Origin: Gemmatimonadota bacterium
GTDB lineage: Bacteria; Gemmatimonadota; Gemmatimonadetes; Longimicrobiales; Gaopeijiaceae
DNA length: 32,561 bases
Direction: 5' to 3'
Assembly: GCA_007126575.1 (NCBI GenBank)
Contig: SLBA01000098.1
Span: 1 to 32,561, forward strand
Of this stretch, positions 24,795 to 32,561 are shown piece by piece. The notes beneath the pieces are model-generated. The model had not been told where the DNA came from. It did not search any database and saw nothing but the letters and a program-made list of their open reading frames with translations. The position numbers were made by a program, and so were the translations under genes. Positions within the stretch are counted from its first letter, which is position 1; each line of letters begins with the position of its first letter.

Positions 24795-25619
24795 TCATTC
24801 GTCTGGAGATCCGCGGAGGATCGTCGCGCGGCCCGGCGTCACCTCGAAGACATCGCCATCCTCGGCGATCCGGACTCGTCCGGTATACCCCCTCGCCCGC
24901 AGGAGATCCGGCAGCGCTCCCCGATCCACTTCGGGGTACAGGTGCGTGAGGACGAGCAGGTCGGGGGATGCCCCGATCGCGAGCCGTGCCGCGCTCGCGG
25001 GCGACAGGTGGTTGGGAAGCTGGGTCGGATCCAGGACCGCGCACTCCGAGATCAGGAGCTCGACCTCCCGGAAGAAAGAGGGAAGCTCGGCCGAGGGCCC
25101 CGTGTCTCCCGTGTAGCCGACCGACGCCCTCCCGGCCTCGACCCGCACCGCGATCGACTGGTCGGTGTGCGGAGTCGGATGATGCGCCAGCTCGAAGCGG
25201 CCCTCGGGATCGAGCCACCGTCCATCTCCGGCCAGCTCGACGATCTCGAGAGGCCCTCCAGGATGAAGGATGAACTCCCCATGCGCCCGGGCCAGCGCCT
25301 TGAGATGGTGCGTCGTCCCCACCGGTCCCACGAGCGTGAAGGGCTCCAGACCCTCGCCCGGAAGGCCGTGCGTCCGGGCCCAGAAGAGCGCGGCCAGGTC
25401 CCCCACGTGGTCGGTGTGGAAGTGCGAGAGCACCAGGTGCGAGATCGCGGTCCAGTCCTTCCCGAAGCGGTCCAGGCCGTGCAGCGTGCCGGGCCCGCAG
25501 TCCAGAAGGAGCGTGGTCCCGCCCGCCTCGACCAGGTGGGCCGCCGAGTGGTGCCGGTCGTCGGGAAGGAGGATGCCCGAGCCGAGAATCGTCACCCGCA
25601 TCCGGTCTCGCGTCGTCAT
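24795..25619 (-). CDS. Metallo-beta-lactamase-fold hydrolase, RNase Z-like
   Basis: The 274-residue protein begins MRVTILGSG (after six residues) and has the zinc motif HFHTDH (His66, His68, Asp70, His71). Later ligands are likely in GYTGDTG and in LLVLTHLYPEVDRG. The spacing suits the ElaC/RNase Z group or its phosphodiesterase relatives, although it is shorter than typical RNase Z (about 305), and the flexible arm for tRNA binding is not evident. It overlaps the smc stop as ATGA, so it is co-translated with smc. It may process tRNA 3' ends or cleave another phosphodiester; I cannot decide between these. Confidence 0.85.
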   Translation of the reverse strand: MTTRDRMRVTILGSGILLPDDRHHSAAHLVEAGGTTLLLDCGPGTLHGLDRFGKDWTAISHLVLSHFHTDHVGDLAALFWARTHGLPGEGLEPFTLVGPVGTTHHLKALARAHGEFILHPGGPLEIVELAGDGRWLDPEGRFELAHHPTPHTDQSIAVRVEAGRASVGYTGDTGPSAELPSFFREVELLISECAVLDPTQLPNHLSPASAARLAIGASPDLLVLTHLYPEVDRGALPDLLRARGYTGRVRIAEDGDVFEVTPGRATILRGSPDE

Positions 25620-28600
25620 ACGGGGGCTCCGGCCGCCTCGAGGGCCTCTTCGAGCCGAACCCCCACGATGGAGCTCACCCCGGGCTCCTCCATCGTCACC
25701 CCGTAGATCCAGTCGGCCGCCTCGATCGTCCTGGGATTGTGGGTGATCACCACGAACTGCGAGTCCGCCTTGAACTCCTGGAGCAGCCGGATGAAGCGAC
25801 CGATGTTCGATTCGTCGAGGGGCGCGTCGACCTCGTCGAGCACGCAGAAGGGAGACGGCTTGACCAGGTAGATCCCGAAGAGGAGCGAGAGCGCGGTGAG
25901 TGCCCGCTCCCCTCCCGAGAGCAGGTCGATGCGCTGGGTGCGCTTGCCCCGGGGCGATGCATGGATCTCGATCACCGACTCGAGGGGGTCGTCGGCGTCT
26001 TCGAGCCAGAGGTCGCACTCCCCCCCCTGGAAGAGGCGCTGGAAGGTCGCACGGAAGTTCTCGCGGGCCAGCTCGAAGGTCTCCATGAAGAGCTCCGTCG
26101 CGGTCTGGTTGATCTCGCGAATGGCCCGCCTCAGATCGTCGCGCGCCTCGACCAGGTCGTCCCGCTGCTCAGTCAGAAATTCGAGGCGCGCGGATTCCTC
26201 CTCGTGCTCTTCGACGGCGAGCATGTTCACGGGTCCGAGTCGCTCGAGTGTGCGGGCGACCTCGTGGAACTCGCGCTTCAGTTCCTCTTCGTTTCCCTCG
26301 ACCTCGTCGGCCTCGTCCATCAGGCTCTCGAGCGGACGGCCCCACTCCCCTTCGAGCCGCTCCTCGATCCGTCCCACGCGACCGTCCAGTTCGCCGAGCT
26401 CCAGCTCGAGCCGGTGGCGGCGATCCGAGACCTCGCGCTCCGAGCTGCGGGCGTCCCGGACCCGACGCTCCGCCTTCAGGACCTCCTCCTCGAGGGCACT
26501 CCACGCCGCATCGCGCTCGGTGAGCACGGCCCGCGCCTCCTCGCGCTTCCCGAAGAGCTCCTCGAGGGCCTTCTCTCCCTCCGATCGCACGCGGGCGCTG
26601 GAGGTCAGCTCCTCGCGCAGGCTCGTCTCCTCGCGGTCGAGCGCCTCGGAGCGGGCCCGGGCCGACGCGGCGCGGCGCTCGAGCTCGGTGGCGCGGTCCG
26701 AGAGCCGGGACACCTCGGCCTCGAGCCGGGCCTCCTCGACCGTGACCGCCTGTTCCTCGGAACGGGTGACCTCCCACCCCTCCTGGACGGCGTCGAGGGC
26801 CTCGCGGGCCTCGATCCGGGCCTCCTTCAGGCTCGACTCCTCGGACTGGAGCCGGTCCCTCTCCTCTCTCGCCTCCGCGGCCTTGCCAACCGCATCTGCG
26901 GCTCCGGAGCGGGCCTGGTCCAGGCGGCGCTGGAGCTCCTCGTGCTCCCGCTCCAGGCGGCCCCGGCGATCCGACTGGGCCGCCGCCTCCGCCCGCGCCT
27001 CACGGTGGGCGTCCTCGGCCGTGCGCAGCGCGGTGCGGGCCTCGGCCACCGCGGTCTCGGCCGCCTCGAGCTCGGCCTCTCTGCGGGATCTCTCTTCACG
27101 TGCGACCTCGACCGCGGCCCCCTTCGCCCTGGCCTTCGTGCGAAGCTCCCGGAGCTGGCCCTTCCGCTCGACGAGGCCGGAGCTTCCCAGCGGATTCCCC
27201 AGTCGAATCGCCCCCTGGCGGTCCACGATGGTCCCGTCCATCCCGACCCGAACCCCGCCCCCCGCGGTCAGCTCGTCATCTTCGGCGAAGAGGGCGCCAC
27301 CCAGGAGCGCACGCACCCAGGGCGCCCCCTTGCCGGTGGGTTCCACCGCATCGAGCAGGCTTCCCTCGACCTCGTCCGGGGAGGGCTCGTCGGGCACTCG
27401 ATCGAGGGGGAGCACGATCAGCCCTCCACCCTTCTTCCAGCGCTCGCGGAACCAGCGCCGGACCTCGAGAGCGGCATCGAGATCGGCGACCACCACGGCC
27501 CGGGCCATCCCGCCCAGGAAGGCCTCGACGGCCGGGGCCCGCGCAGGGGGAGCCGTGAAGAAGTCGGCCACCACACCGTGCACCCCCGAGACCCCGGCCG
27601 AGAGGAGCGCCCGCACCACCGGCTCGACCCCCTCCTGGTCCCGCTCGAGCTTTTCGAGCGCATTCACCCGCGCCTCGATGCCCCCGGCCTCGTCCTCGGC
27701 TCGACGGAGGGCCTCGCGGGCCTCGGCCGCCCGCTCCCGGTGCCGGTCCGCTTCGTCGCGGGCCCGCTGCAGCGCACGGGTCGCCTCTTCCTCGGCCTCG
27801 AGCATCACCCGGGTGCGGTCGGTGAACAGGTCGCCCTGGTCGTTCAGCTCCCTGAGCTCCTCGTCGACCCGCTCGAGCTCGACCTTCAGCGCCTCGACCC
27901 GCGCCTCGAGTTCCCGCCCCCGCTCCCGGGCCGCGTCGGCGTCGCCCATGAGCTGCGCGACCCGGCGGGCAATCGCCCGTTCCCTGCCCTCGACCTCGTC
28001 GAGCGATGCCCGGGCGCGGGCCACAGCGGCACGGGACTCCGCCGCCCGAGCCCGGACGCCCTCTGCGCGTTCGGCCAGCGTCTCGAGGCGCTCGCGCGCC
28101 GCACGCTCCTCGTCTTCGAGTCCCGCGCGCTCCGCCGCGGCCCCTTCCGCCTGGCTCTTCAGCTCCGCCCGGTCCCCGTCGATCTGGCCCAGGCGACGCT
28201 CGGCCGCGGCATGCCGTTCCCCCGCGACCGCGAGCTCGCGCTCCCAGCGGACCAGTTCGCCGCGGAGCTCGTCGAGCGACCGGCCCGCCTCGCTCCGGGC
28301 CTTCTCGAGCCGGACCCGCTCCACACGGAGCGCCTCGAGTCGCGCCTCGGCCGTCTGAATCTCGGCCTGAAGGCTCTCTCCGGAGTCGAGGCCGCCGTCG
28401 AGGAGAGCCCGGATCTCCCGCCGACGATCGGTCAGGCTCGAGAGTGCAATCCTGGCGATCGCGATCTCGAGGTCGAGCCGTCGCTTCCGCAGTTCACCGT
28501 AGCGCTCGGCGCGCCCCTTCTGGCGGGCGAGTGACCGCACCTTGGTCTGGACCTCGCCGATGAGGTCCTCGAGACGCTGAAGGTCGAGCTCCGCACGCTC

Positions 28601-29143
28601 CATCCGCCGAACGGCGCCCTTCCGCCGGTCCTTGTACTTGCCGATCCCCGCCGCTTCCTCGAAGAGGCCCCTTCGCTCCTCGGCTCGGTCGGAGAGGATC
28701 GCGTCGATCATCCGGTTCTCGATGATCGAGTATGCGTTGGCGCCCAGGCCCGTATCCCGGCAGAGCTCCTGGATGTCCTTCAGGCGGCACGAGGACCGGT
28801 TCAGGGCGTATTCGCTTCCCCCGTCGCGGTAGACCGTGCGAGAGATCTCGACCTCCTCGTAGGGCACGGGGAGCACGCCGTCTTCGTTCGTGACCTCGAT
28901 CGAGACCGAGCCCCGATTCACCGGGCGGCGTGAGACGGTTCCCTGGAAGATGGCCTCATCCATCCGCGCGCCCCGGATCGCCGTGGGGCGTTGCTCGCCG
29001 AGCACCCACCGGATCGCGTCCGAGATGTTGGACTTCCCGCAGCCGTTGGGCCCGACGATCGCGGTGATCCCGTCGTGAAAGACGACCTCTGTGCGGTCCG
29101 CAAAGGACTTGAAGCCATGCAACCGGAGGGCTTTGAGTCTCAT
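25616..29143 (-). CDS. smc: Chromosome segregation protein SMC
   Basis: The 1175-residue condensin ATPase has the Walker A GPNGCGKS at 31-38, the Q-loop region VLGEQRPTAIRG, and a long first coiled coil (about 165-500). A hinge domain lies at about 500-660 (SGVHGVVADFF ... GALFAEDDELTAGG), followed by a second coiled coil. The C-terminal head has signature LSGGERALTAL (Ser1076) and Walker B FCVLDEVDAPLDESN. The His-switch is in VITHNPRTIEAAD. The length is standard. It begins with ATGA overlap after the BY-kinase-like gene and ends with ATGA overlap into the hydrolase gene. No scpA or scpB gene is in this window. Confidence 0.98.
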   Translation of the reverse strand: MRLKALRLHGFKSFADRTEVVFHDGITAIVGPNGCGKSNISDAIRWVLGEQRPTAIRGARMDEAIFQGTVSRRPVNRGSVSIEVTNEDGVLPVPYEEVEISRTVYRDGGSEYALNRSSCRLKDIQELCRDTGLGANAYSIIENRMIDAILSDRAEERRGLFEEAAGIGKYKDRRKGAVRRMERAELDLQRLEDLIGEVQTKVRSLARQKGRAERYGELRKRRLDLEIAIARIALSSLTDRRREIRALLDGGLDSGESLQAEIQTAEARLEALRVERVRLEKARSEAGRSLDELRGELVRWERELAVAGERHAAAERRLGQIDGDRAELKSQAEGAAAERAGLEDEERAARERLETLAERAEGVRARAAESRAAVARARASLDEVEGRERAIARRVAQLMGDADAARERGRELEARVEALKVELERVDEELRELNDQGDLFTDRTRVMLEAEEEATRALQRARDEADRHRERAAEAREALRRAEDEAGGIEARVNALEKLERDQEGVEPVVRALLSAGVSGVHGVVADFFTAPPARAPAVEAFLGGMARAVVVADLDAALEVRRWFRERWKKGGGLIVLPLDRVPDEPSPDEVEGSLLDAVEPTGKGAPWVRALLGGALFAEDDELTAGGGVRVGMDGTIVDRQGAIRLGNPLGSSGLVERKGQLRELRTKARAKGAAVEVAREERSRREAELEAAETAVAEARTALRTAEDAHREARAEAAAQSDRRGRLEREHEELQRRLDQARSGAADAVGKAAEAREERDRLQSEESSLKEARIEAREALDAVQEGWEVTRSEEQAVTVEEARLEAEVSRLSDRATELERRAASARARSEALDREETSLREELTSSARVRSEGEKALEELFGKREEARAVLTERDAAWSALEEEVLKAERRVRDARSSEREVSDRRHRLELELGELDGRVGRIEERLEGEWGRPLESLMDEADEVEGNEEELKREFHEVARTLERLGPVNMLAVEEHEEESARLEFLTEQRDDLVEARDDLRRAIREINQTATELFMETFELARENFRATFQRLFQGGECDLWLEDADDPLESVIEIHASPRGKRTQRIDLLSGGERALTALSLLFGIYLVKPSPFCVLDEVDAPLDESNIGRFIRLLQEFKADSQFVVITHNPRTIEAADWIYGVTMEEPGVSSIVGVRLEEALEAAGAPV

Positions 29144-30090
29144 CCCGCGCCGAAAGGGTGGAGCAGGAGCGAGGTCGCGCCGGGATCCAGGCGAACGGGG
29201 AGCCCGGGGATCGTGAAGATCCCGAACCAGTGCCCGATCACAGCACCAGCCAGGAGGAGCACGCCGAGCAGGAGGAGCCAGGGCATGCTGCGCCGATTGC
29301 CCACCGGTCGCGCCCGAGCGGTCGAGCGCTCCGGGCGGGAAGGCCCCGGGTCGCCCACGCTTGCCCGCGAGCCCTCGGGTCCCGCACCCGACGGCCGCCG
29401 GGCTTCGGGCTTCGGCGCCAGGGAACCCTGGGCCGCACCCGTCAGCCCCTGCGGCGGGCGGAAGCGCTCATCCACCGCGTCGGAGGCCCGGCGAACCGAA
29501 GCGCCATCGGCCTGCGACGGCGCCGCCAGCACCTGAATCCCGGGATACCGCGAGAGCTCCGGGGCGTCCGGTCGACCCACCCAGAAGCTCCGGTCCGCCA
29601 ACCGGACGATTCCTCCCACGTCAGGATCGCCCCCGGGCAGGTAGAGCAGGACGATCTGATCGTTCCCCCGATACCCCTGGAGCAGCGAACTCCAGCGCCG
29701 ACTTCTCCAGAATTCGAGGTGGTGGGGGAGGACGGTGCCGGCGGAGACGAACTCGAAGGGCTCTCCATCGGGCCGACGGGTGACCCTCGCCCTCGACACC
29801 CCGTACTCCACCGCATCGGTGATCCCCTCGGCGTTGGCGACTCCGAGAAGCTGGTGCAGCGCGGGCTCCTCGACGTGCGCGTCGACCAGGACCACCCGGC
29901 GCTCCTTTTGCGCCCAGGCCCGGGCGAGGGATCGCCCGACCCGGAGGGACCAGCCGGCCATCCCCATTCCCGGGTCCACCAGGAGGGCGACGACCTCTCC
30001 ACCCCGCCGGGGGGGCAGAAGCATTCCCTCGGGCAACTCGGCCGCGGCCGGGTCAAAGGGGATCGGATGGCGGGTACCGGAATCGATCAT
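29140..30090 (-). CDS. Degenerate BY-kinase/ParA-like protein with a C-terminal membrane anchor
   Basis: The 316-residue protein is built like the ATPase domain of bacterial tyrosine kinases (CpsD/Wzc) and ParA-like proteins. The Walker A' strand is RRVVLVDAHVEEPALHQLLG (64-83), then GITDAVEYG and FEFVSAGTVLPHHLEFWRSRRWSSLL, matching the kinase order. The Walker A itself (VDPGMGMAGWS, 38-48) lacks the GEGKS/T residues, and the Walker B equivalent (IVLLYLPGGD) lacks the aspartate, so nucleotide hydrolysis is probably lost. No tyrosine cluster is present. Residues 200-265 are Pro/Ser/Arg rich and probably disordered, and one membrane helix lies near 270-291. GGAG precedes the ATG. The 4-base overlap with smc suggests co-translation; a regulatory or anchoring link to chromosome or envelope is only inferred. 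Confidence 0.6.
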   Translation of the reverse strand: MIDSGTRHPIPFDPAAAELPEGMLLPPRRGGEVVALLVDPGMGMAGWSLRVGRSLARAWAQKERRVVLVDAHVEEPALHQLLGVANAEGITDAVEYGVSRARVTRRPDGEPFEFVSAGTVLPHHLEFWRSRRWSSLLQGYRGNDQIVLLYLPGGDPDVGGIVRLADRSFWVGRPDAPELSRYPGIQVLAAPSQADGASVRRASDAVDERFRPPQGLTGAAQGSLAPKPEARRPSGAGPEGSRASVGDPGPSRPERSTARARPVGNRRSMPWLLLLGVLLLAGAVIGHWFGIFTIPGLPVRLDPGATSLLLHPFGAG

Positions 30091-30118
30091 GTGCGGGCTC
30101 CGAAGCGTCGCGAGTCAG

Positions 30119-30145
30119 AAGATACCCTCAACGGATTCCCGGCAA
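30119..30145 (-). promoter_or_regulatory. Weak promoter candidate ahead of the BY-kinase-like/smc unit
   Basis: TATCTT (30124-30119) has TTGCCG (30145-30140) upstream with a short 15-base spacer, in the 99-base gap between rsfS and the next gene. The -10 is identical to that proposed for the desulfurase operon. The short spacer makes this tentative. Confidence 0.25.
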
Positions 30146-30189
30146 GGTAACCCGCCCGAGGACCTCCCAGCAATCGAAGGTCCACCCGT

Positions 30190-30570
30190 TCAGCCGTCCC
30201 CGAACTCGCGGGCCTCGGCATCGCCCCAGAGCGTCTCGAGCTGATAGAAATCCCGGGCCGTGGGATGGAAGACGTGGACGACCCAGTCGATGTAGTCGAT
30301 GAGCACCCAGCGCCCGCTGCGGAGCCCTTCGACGTGCTCCGGCCGGACGCCCTCCTTCTTCAGCTCGTCGATGATGTGGTCCGCGATGGCCTTGATCTGC
30401 ACATCCGACCCCCCCGTCGCGATCAGGAAGTGGTCGGTGGCCGAGGAGATCCCCTTCAGGTCGAGGACCACGACGTCACGGCCCTTTCGCTCAAGGGCCA
30501 ACTCCACCGCCCGCACGATCTCGGGAGGCAGGGGCTCGGGGCTCGAAGTCGCCCGCTCGGTGTCAGTCAT
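30190..30570 (-). CDS. rsfS: Ribosome silencing factor RsfS
   Basis: The 126-residue protein carries the RsfS/DUF143 core: VVVLDLKGISSATDHFLIATGGSDVQIKAIAD, the basic turn GLRSGRWVLIDYIDWVVHVFHP and the ending REFYQLE-like block (ARDFYQLETLWGDA). It binds L14 on the 50S subunit and blocks joining with 30S in starvation. It lies 9 bases downstream of rplI in a ribosome-related unit. The usual partner gene nadD is not seen. Confidence 0.95.
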   Translation of the reverse strand: MTDTERATSSPEPLPPEIVRAVELALERKGRDVVVLDLKGISSATDHFLIATGGSDVQIKAIADHIIDELKKEGVRPEHVEGLRSGRWVLIDYIDWVVHVFHPTARDFYQLETLWGDAEAREFGDG

Positions 30571-30579
30571 CCGAGACCG

Positions 30580-31035
30580 TCAATCCTCGGTCCGCTCCAC
30601 CCGGACATCGAGCTCCAGCTCGACCTCGGCGTGGAGTTCCAGCGTCACGGTGTACGCGCCCACTTCCTTGAGGGGTTCCTCGAGACGGACGTGCCTGCGC
30701 TCGACCTCGAAATCCATCCCCCGCTCGTTGAGCTGGCCCGCGATGTCGACGGCCGAGACCGATCCGAAGAGCTTGCCTTCCTCGGATGCCCTCTCGTGGA
30801 AGACGAGCGAGACGTCCTCGATCTGCGAAGCACGCCGGCGCGCCTCGAGATAATCGCGGCGGGAGCGCTCTTCCTCGAGCTGTCGCTCCTCCTCGATCCG
30901 TCGGAGGTTCGCCTCGGAGGCCTCGTAGGCGAGTCCCTGCGGCAGAAGGTAGTTGCGGGCGTACCCCGGTTTCACGTCGACCACCGTGCCGGACTCGCCG
31001 AGATTTTCCATGGACCTTTTCAGTATGACCTTCAT
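30580..31035 (-). CDS. rplI: 50S ribosomal protein L9
   Basis: The 151-residue protein begins MKVILKRSMENLGESGTVVDVKPGYARNYLLPQGLA, the standard L9 N-domain with the 23S rRNA-binding Gly-Tyr-Ala-Arg-Asn-Tyr motif. The connecting helix (about 40-75) is Glu/Arg rich, and the C-terminal domain contains GKLFGSVSAVDIA. A strong ribosome site (GGAGGG, 8 bases ahead) precedes the ATG. It sits after the S6-S18 and DUF2232 genes, as in rpsF-rpsR-rplI operons. Confidence 0.97.
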   Translation of the reverse strand: MKVILKRSMENLGESGTVVDVKPGYARNYLLPQGLAYEASEANLRRIEEERQLEEERSRRDYLEARRRASQIEDVSLVFHERASEEGKLFGSVSAVDIAGQLNERGMDFEVERRHVRLEEPLKEVGAYTVTLELHAEVELELDVRVERTED

Positions 31036-31049
31036 TGTCGACTCCCTCC

Positions 31050-31994
31050 TTAGGAATCTTGGTTCCCGTCTCCGTCCCGGGCGGTTGTCGCCGCGGTTCG
31101 AAGATCAAGCCAGGTATCCCCCAGCCCCACCATCAGAGCGCCCGCGAACATCACGGGTGCCGCGAACACTGTCGCCAGCGCGATCAGGATGCCCCCGATC
31201 CAGCCGACCCCTCCCGAGAGGAAGAGGAGCACCGCCGCCCCCCGCAGCGCGTAGAGCGCCCCGACGAACAGGATGAGGTTCGACCCCACGCGTCCCCAAC
31301 CCTCGGTCCAGCCCATCACCAGCACGAGCCCGAGGCCCGCGATGAACAGCCAGATCAGGCCATCGGCGAAGCGAAGGTTCTTGAGCTTCGCGAGCCCCTG
31401 ATCCGATCCCCCACTCAGCTTCACATGAAGCCACCACGCCACTCCCAGCGCCGCGAGCGTCGAGAGCGCCACGAGTGCCGGAAAGACCGTCACCTGCATC
31501 GCCGCGGTCCGCTCGACCGCCTCGCCCAGCGCCGCCGCGTCCGTGCCGGCTCCGAGCGCCCGCGAGAACTCCATCGTGGCCGCCGCACTCGCCTCGACCC
31601 GGTCGCGCACCATCCATTCGACGTGCTCCCACCCGTCCAGGACGAGCAGGAGCGCCCCCGTCCAGACCGTCCCCCCTCCGACCGCGAGCAGAGCCCGGGG
31701 AAGGAAGGGTCGGGCCGGCCGAGCCAGTGTCAGCGCGGCGAACCACCCGGCCACGATGATCGCCCAGCCCCGCTCCAGGTACCAGAGCCCTCCACTTTCA
31801 TGTCCGGCGAGCGCGAAGCCCAGTACGAGCGCGCCGAGCACCATCGGGAAGGCCCGCTCCCCGGGCTGCAGGAAGCTGAGGAGCCCGAAGGGGATCGCGA
31901 TCAGTACGAAGGGCTGGCCGACCGAGAGCCCCAGGACGACCGCCAGCAGACCGAGCGGTCGCAGCCAGCGATGCCTCCGGCCCTTCGCGGCCAC
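31050..31994 (-). CDS. DUF2232-like (YybS-type) polytopic membrane protein
   Basis: The 314-residue protein is very hydrophobic, with about eight membrane helices (for example GLLAVVLGLSVGQPFVLIAI, VLGALVLGFALAG, WAIIVAGWFAALTLA, VTVFPALVALSTLAALGVAWWL, ILIALATVFAAPVMFAGAL). The element FPALVALSTLAALGVAWWLHVKLSG matches the DUF2232/YybS pattern, and the location between rpsR and rplI is the typical place of that family. Its function is unknown. The start is GTG, 13 bases after the ribosomal fusion gene stop, with GGGG six bases upstream. Only 14 bases separate it from rplI. Confidence 0.8.
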   Translation of the reverse strand: MAAKGRRHRWLRPLGLLAVVLGLSVGQPFVLIAIPFGLLSFLQPGERAFPMVLGALVLGFALAGHESGGLWYLERGWAIIVAGWFAALTLARPARPFLPRALLAVGGGTVWTGALLLVLDGWEHVEWMVRDRVEASAAATMEFSRALGAGTDAAALGEAVERTAAMQVTVFPALVALSTLAALGVAWWLHVKLSGGSDQGLAKLKNLRFADGLIWLFIAGLGLVLVMGWTEGWGRVGSNLILFVGALYALRGAAVLLFLSGGVGWIGGILIALATVFAAPVMFAGALMVGLGDTWLDLRTAATTARDGDGNQDS

Positions 31995-32007
31995 GGCCTG
32001 CCCCCGA

Positions 32008-32561
32008 TCAGCCGTCGTGCTTCTGGATGTACGGGAGGAGCGCCAGGTAGCGGGCCCGCTTGACCGCGGATCCGAGCTGACGCTGGAAGCGGGCGGTGAC
32101 CTTCGTGGTCCGCTTTGGCAGGATCTTTCCCTGCTCGGTCACGAATCGCGAGAGCGTCCGGACGTCCTTGTAGTTCAGGAGCTCGACCCGGGGGCCGTCG
32201 ACCCGACGGCGCTTCCCGCGTCCACCCGAGAACTCCGGAGGGGACCCCTCGGGAAAGTCGTCCTCTTCCTCTTCTTCTTCCTCATCCTCGTCGTCGTCCT
32301 CGTCGTCGTCCTCCGACTCGTGGACCTCGGCCAGGATCGACATGCCGGTCGTGGGCTCGCCCTCGCTCAGCACGACGAGGTAGCGCAGCAGGTCGTCGTC
32401 GAGCTTCAGGATCCGTTCGAACTCCGTCAGATCCGAGGGTTCCGCGGTGAACTGCACCACGACGTAGTAGCCCTGCGACTGGTCCTTGACCTGGTAGGCC
32501 AGCTGACGGACGCCCCAGTGGTCGAGCTCGGTGACCTCCGCGCCCTCGGCTGCGGTGGCGA
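32008..32561 (-). CDS. Fused ribosomal proteins S6 and S18 (5' end cut by window)
   Basis: One uninterrupted frame runs from the window edge to the stop at 32008; 183 residues are visible. Residues 1-73 are the C-terminal half of S6: [20 protein letters not shown], then [20 protein letters not shown] and DDLLRYLVV. Residues about 81-101 are nearly pure Asp/Glu, followed by a Pro/Gly/Ser piece and a basic GKRRR. From about 119 to the end is S18: [39 protein letters not shown] and [13 protein letters not shown]. There is no stop between the two, and no start codon with a ribosome site ahead of S18; the only internal ATG (32343) lies before the acidic run. S6 and S18 are direct neighbours on the 30S platform, so a joined protein is structurally sensible. 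The start of S6 is outside the window. Confidence 0.92.
   Translation of the reverse strand, partial: ATAAEGAEVTELDHWGVRQLAYQVKDQSQGYYVVVQFTAEPSDLTEFERILKLDDDLLRYLVVLSEGEPTTGMSILAEVHESEDDDEDDDEDEEEEEEEDDFPEGSPPEFSGGRGKRRRVDGPRVELLNYKDVRTLSRFVTEQGKILPKRTTKVTARFQRQLGSAVKRARYLALLPYIQKHDG
32258..32319. repeat. Trinucleotide-rich acidic-linker repeat
   Basis: A low-complexity run of TCC, TCG and TTC triplets encodes the Asp/Glu stretch of the S6-S18 linker on the minus strand. Its triplet nature allows in-frame length change by slippage. Confidence 0.75.

Noticed and set aside
25739-28534. A 931-codon plus-strand frame and a second one of 820 codons
   Set aside because: Both are antisense shadows of smc; no recognisable motifs and low-complexity composition.
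32343-32345. Internal ATG as a separate rpsR start
   Set aside because: It lies before the acidic run with no stop of S6 in between and no ribosome site, so it does not separate two genes.

Overview
The window reads as chromosomal DNA of a GC-rich, Gram-negative bacterium. It is densely packed, mostly with housekeeping genes. A TolC-type outer-membrane factor with a membrane-fusion protein implies a diderm. The MglA/roadblock pair, a bacillithiol deacetylase (BshB1) and a gene content lacking proteobacterial markers would suit Gemmatimonadota or a relative; this placement is an inference from gene content and base composition, not from a search. No tRNA, rRNA, CRISPR array, insertion sequence or prophage gene was seen.

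Left part (1-11262). A stand-alone RsbRD-N-like sensor-type protein and a very large NtrY-like histidine kinase lie on the minus strand. Divergent from them, on the plus strand, are an exported protein of unknown function and an efflux operon: TolC-family protein, periplasmic adaptor and two MacB/FtsX-type permeases. No ABC ATPase gene is present here.

Middle part (11296-15053). A plus-strand thiol/sulfur group holds BshB1, then a cysteine desulfurase translationally coupled to mnmA (tRNA 2-thiouridylation). A small HIRAN-like gene faces bshB1. The mnmA reading frame runs about 100 bp into the 3' end of the convergent dnaJ gene.

Right part (14954-32561), all on the minus strand. In transcription order: a ribosomal S6-S18 fusion gene (cut by the window edge), a DUF2232-like membrane protein, rplI, rsfS, a degenerate BY-kinase-like membrane protein, smc, a metallo-beta-lactamase-fold hydrolase, a DAHP synthase and yraN. 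Then comes a free-standing 4.5S-type SRP RNA gene, not previously marked by any ORF, with its own promoter and U-run. It is followed by dnaX, ybaB/ebfC, recR, a small membrane protein, an MglB-like roadblock protein, mglA, pgsA, cinA, grpE and dnaJ. Many junctions are ATGA/GTGA overlaps, indicating operons with translational coupling.

The most unusual items are: the in-frame fusion of ribosomal proteins S6 and S18 through a long acidic linker; the SRP RNA with a five-base UCGCC apical loop in place of a GNRA/URRC tetraloop; the apparently dead BY-kinase-like protein coupled to smc; and the large multi-module kinase.
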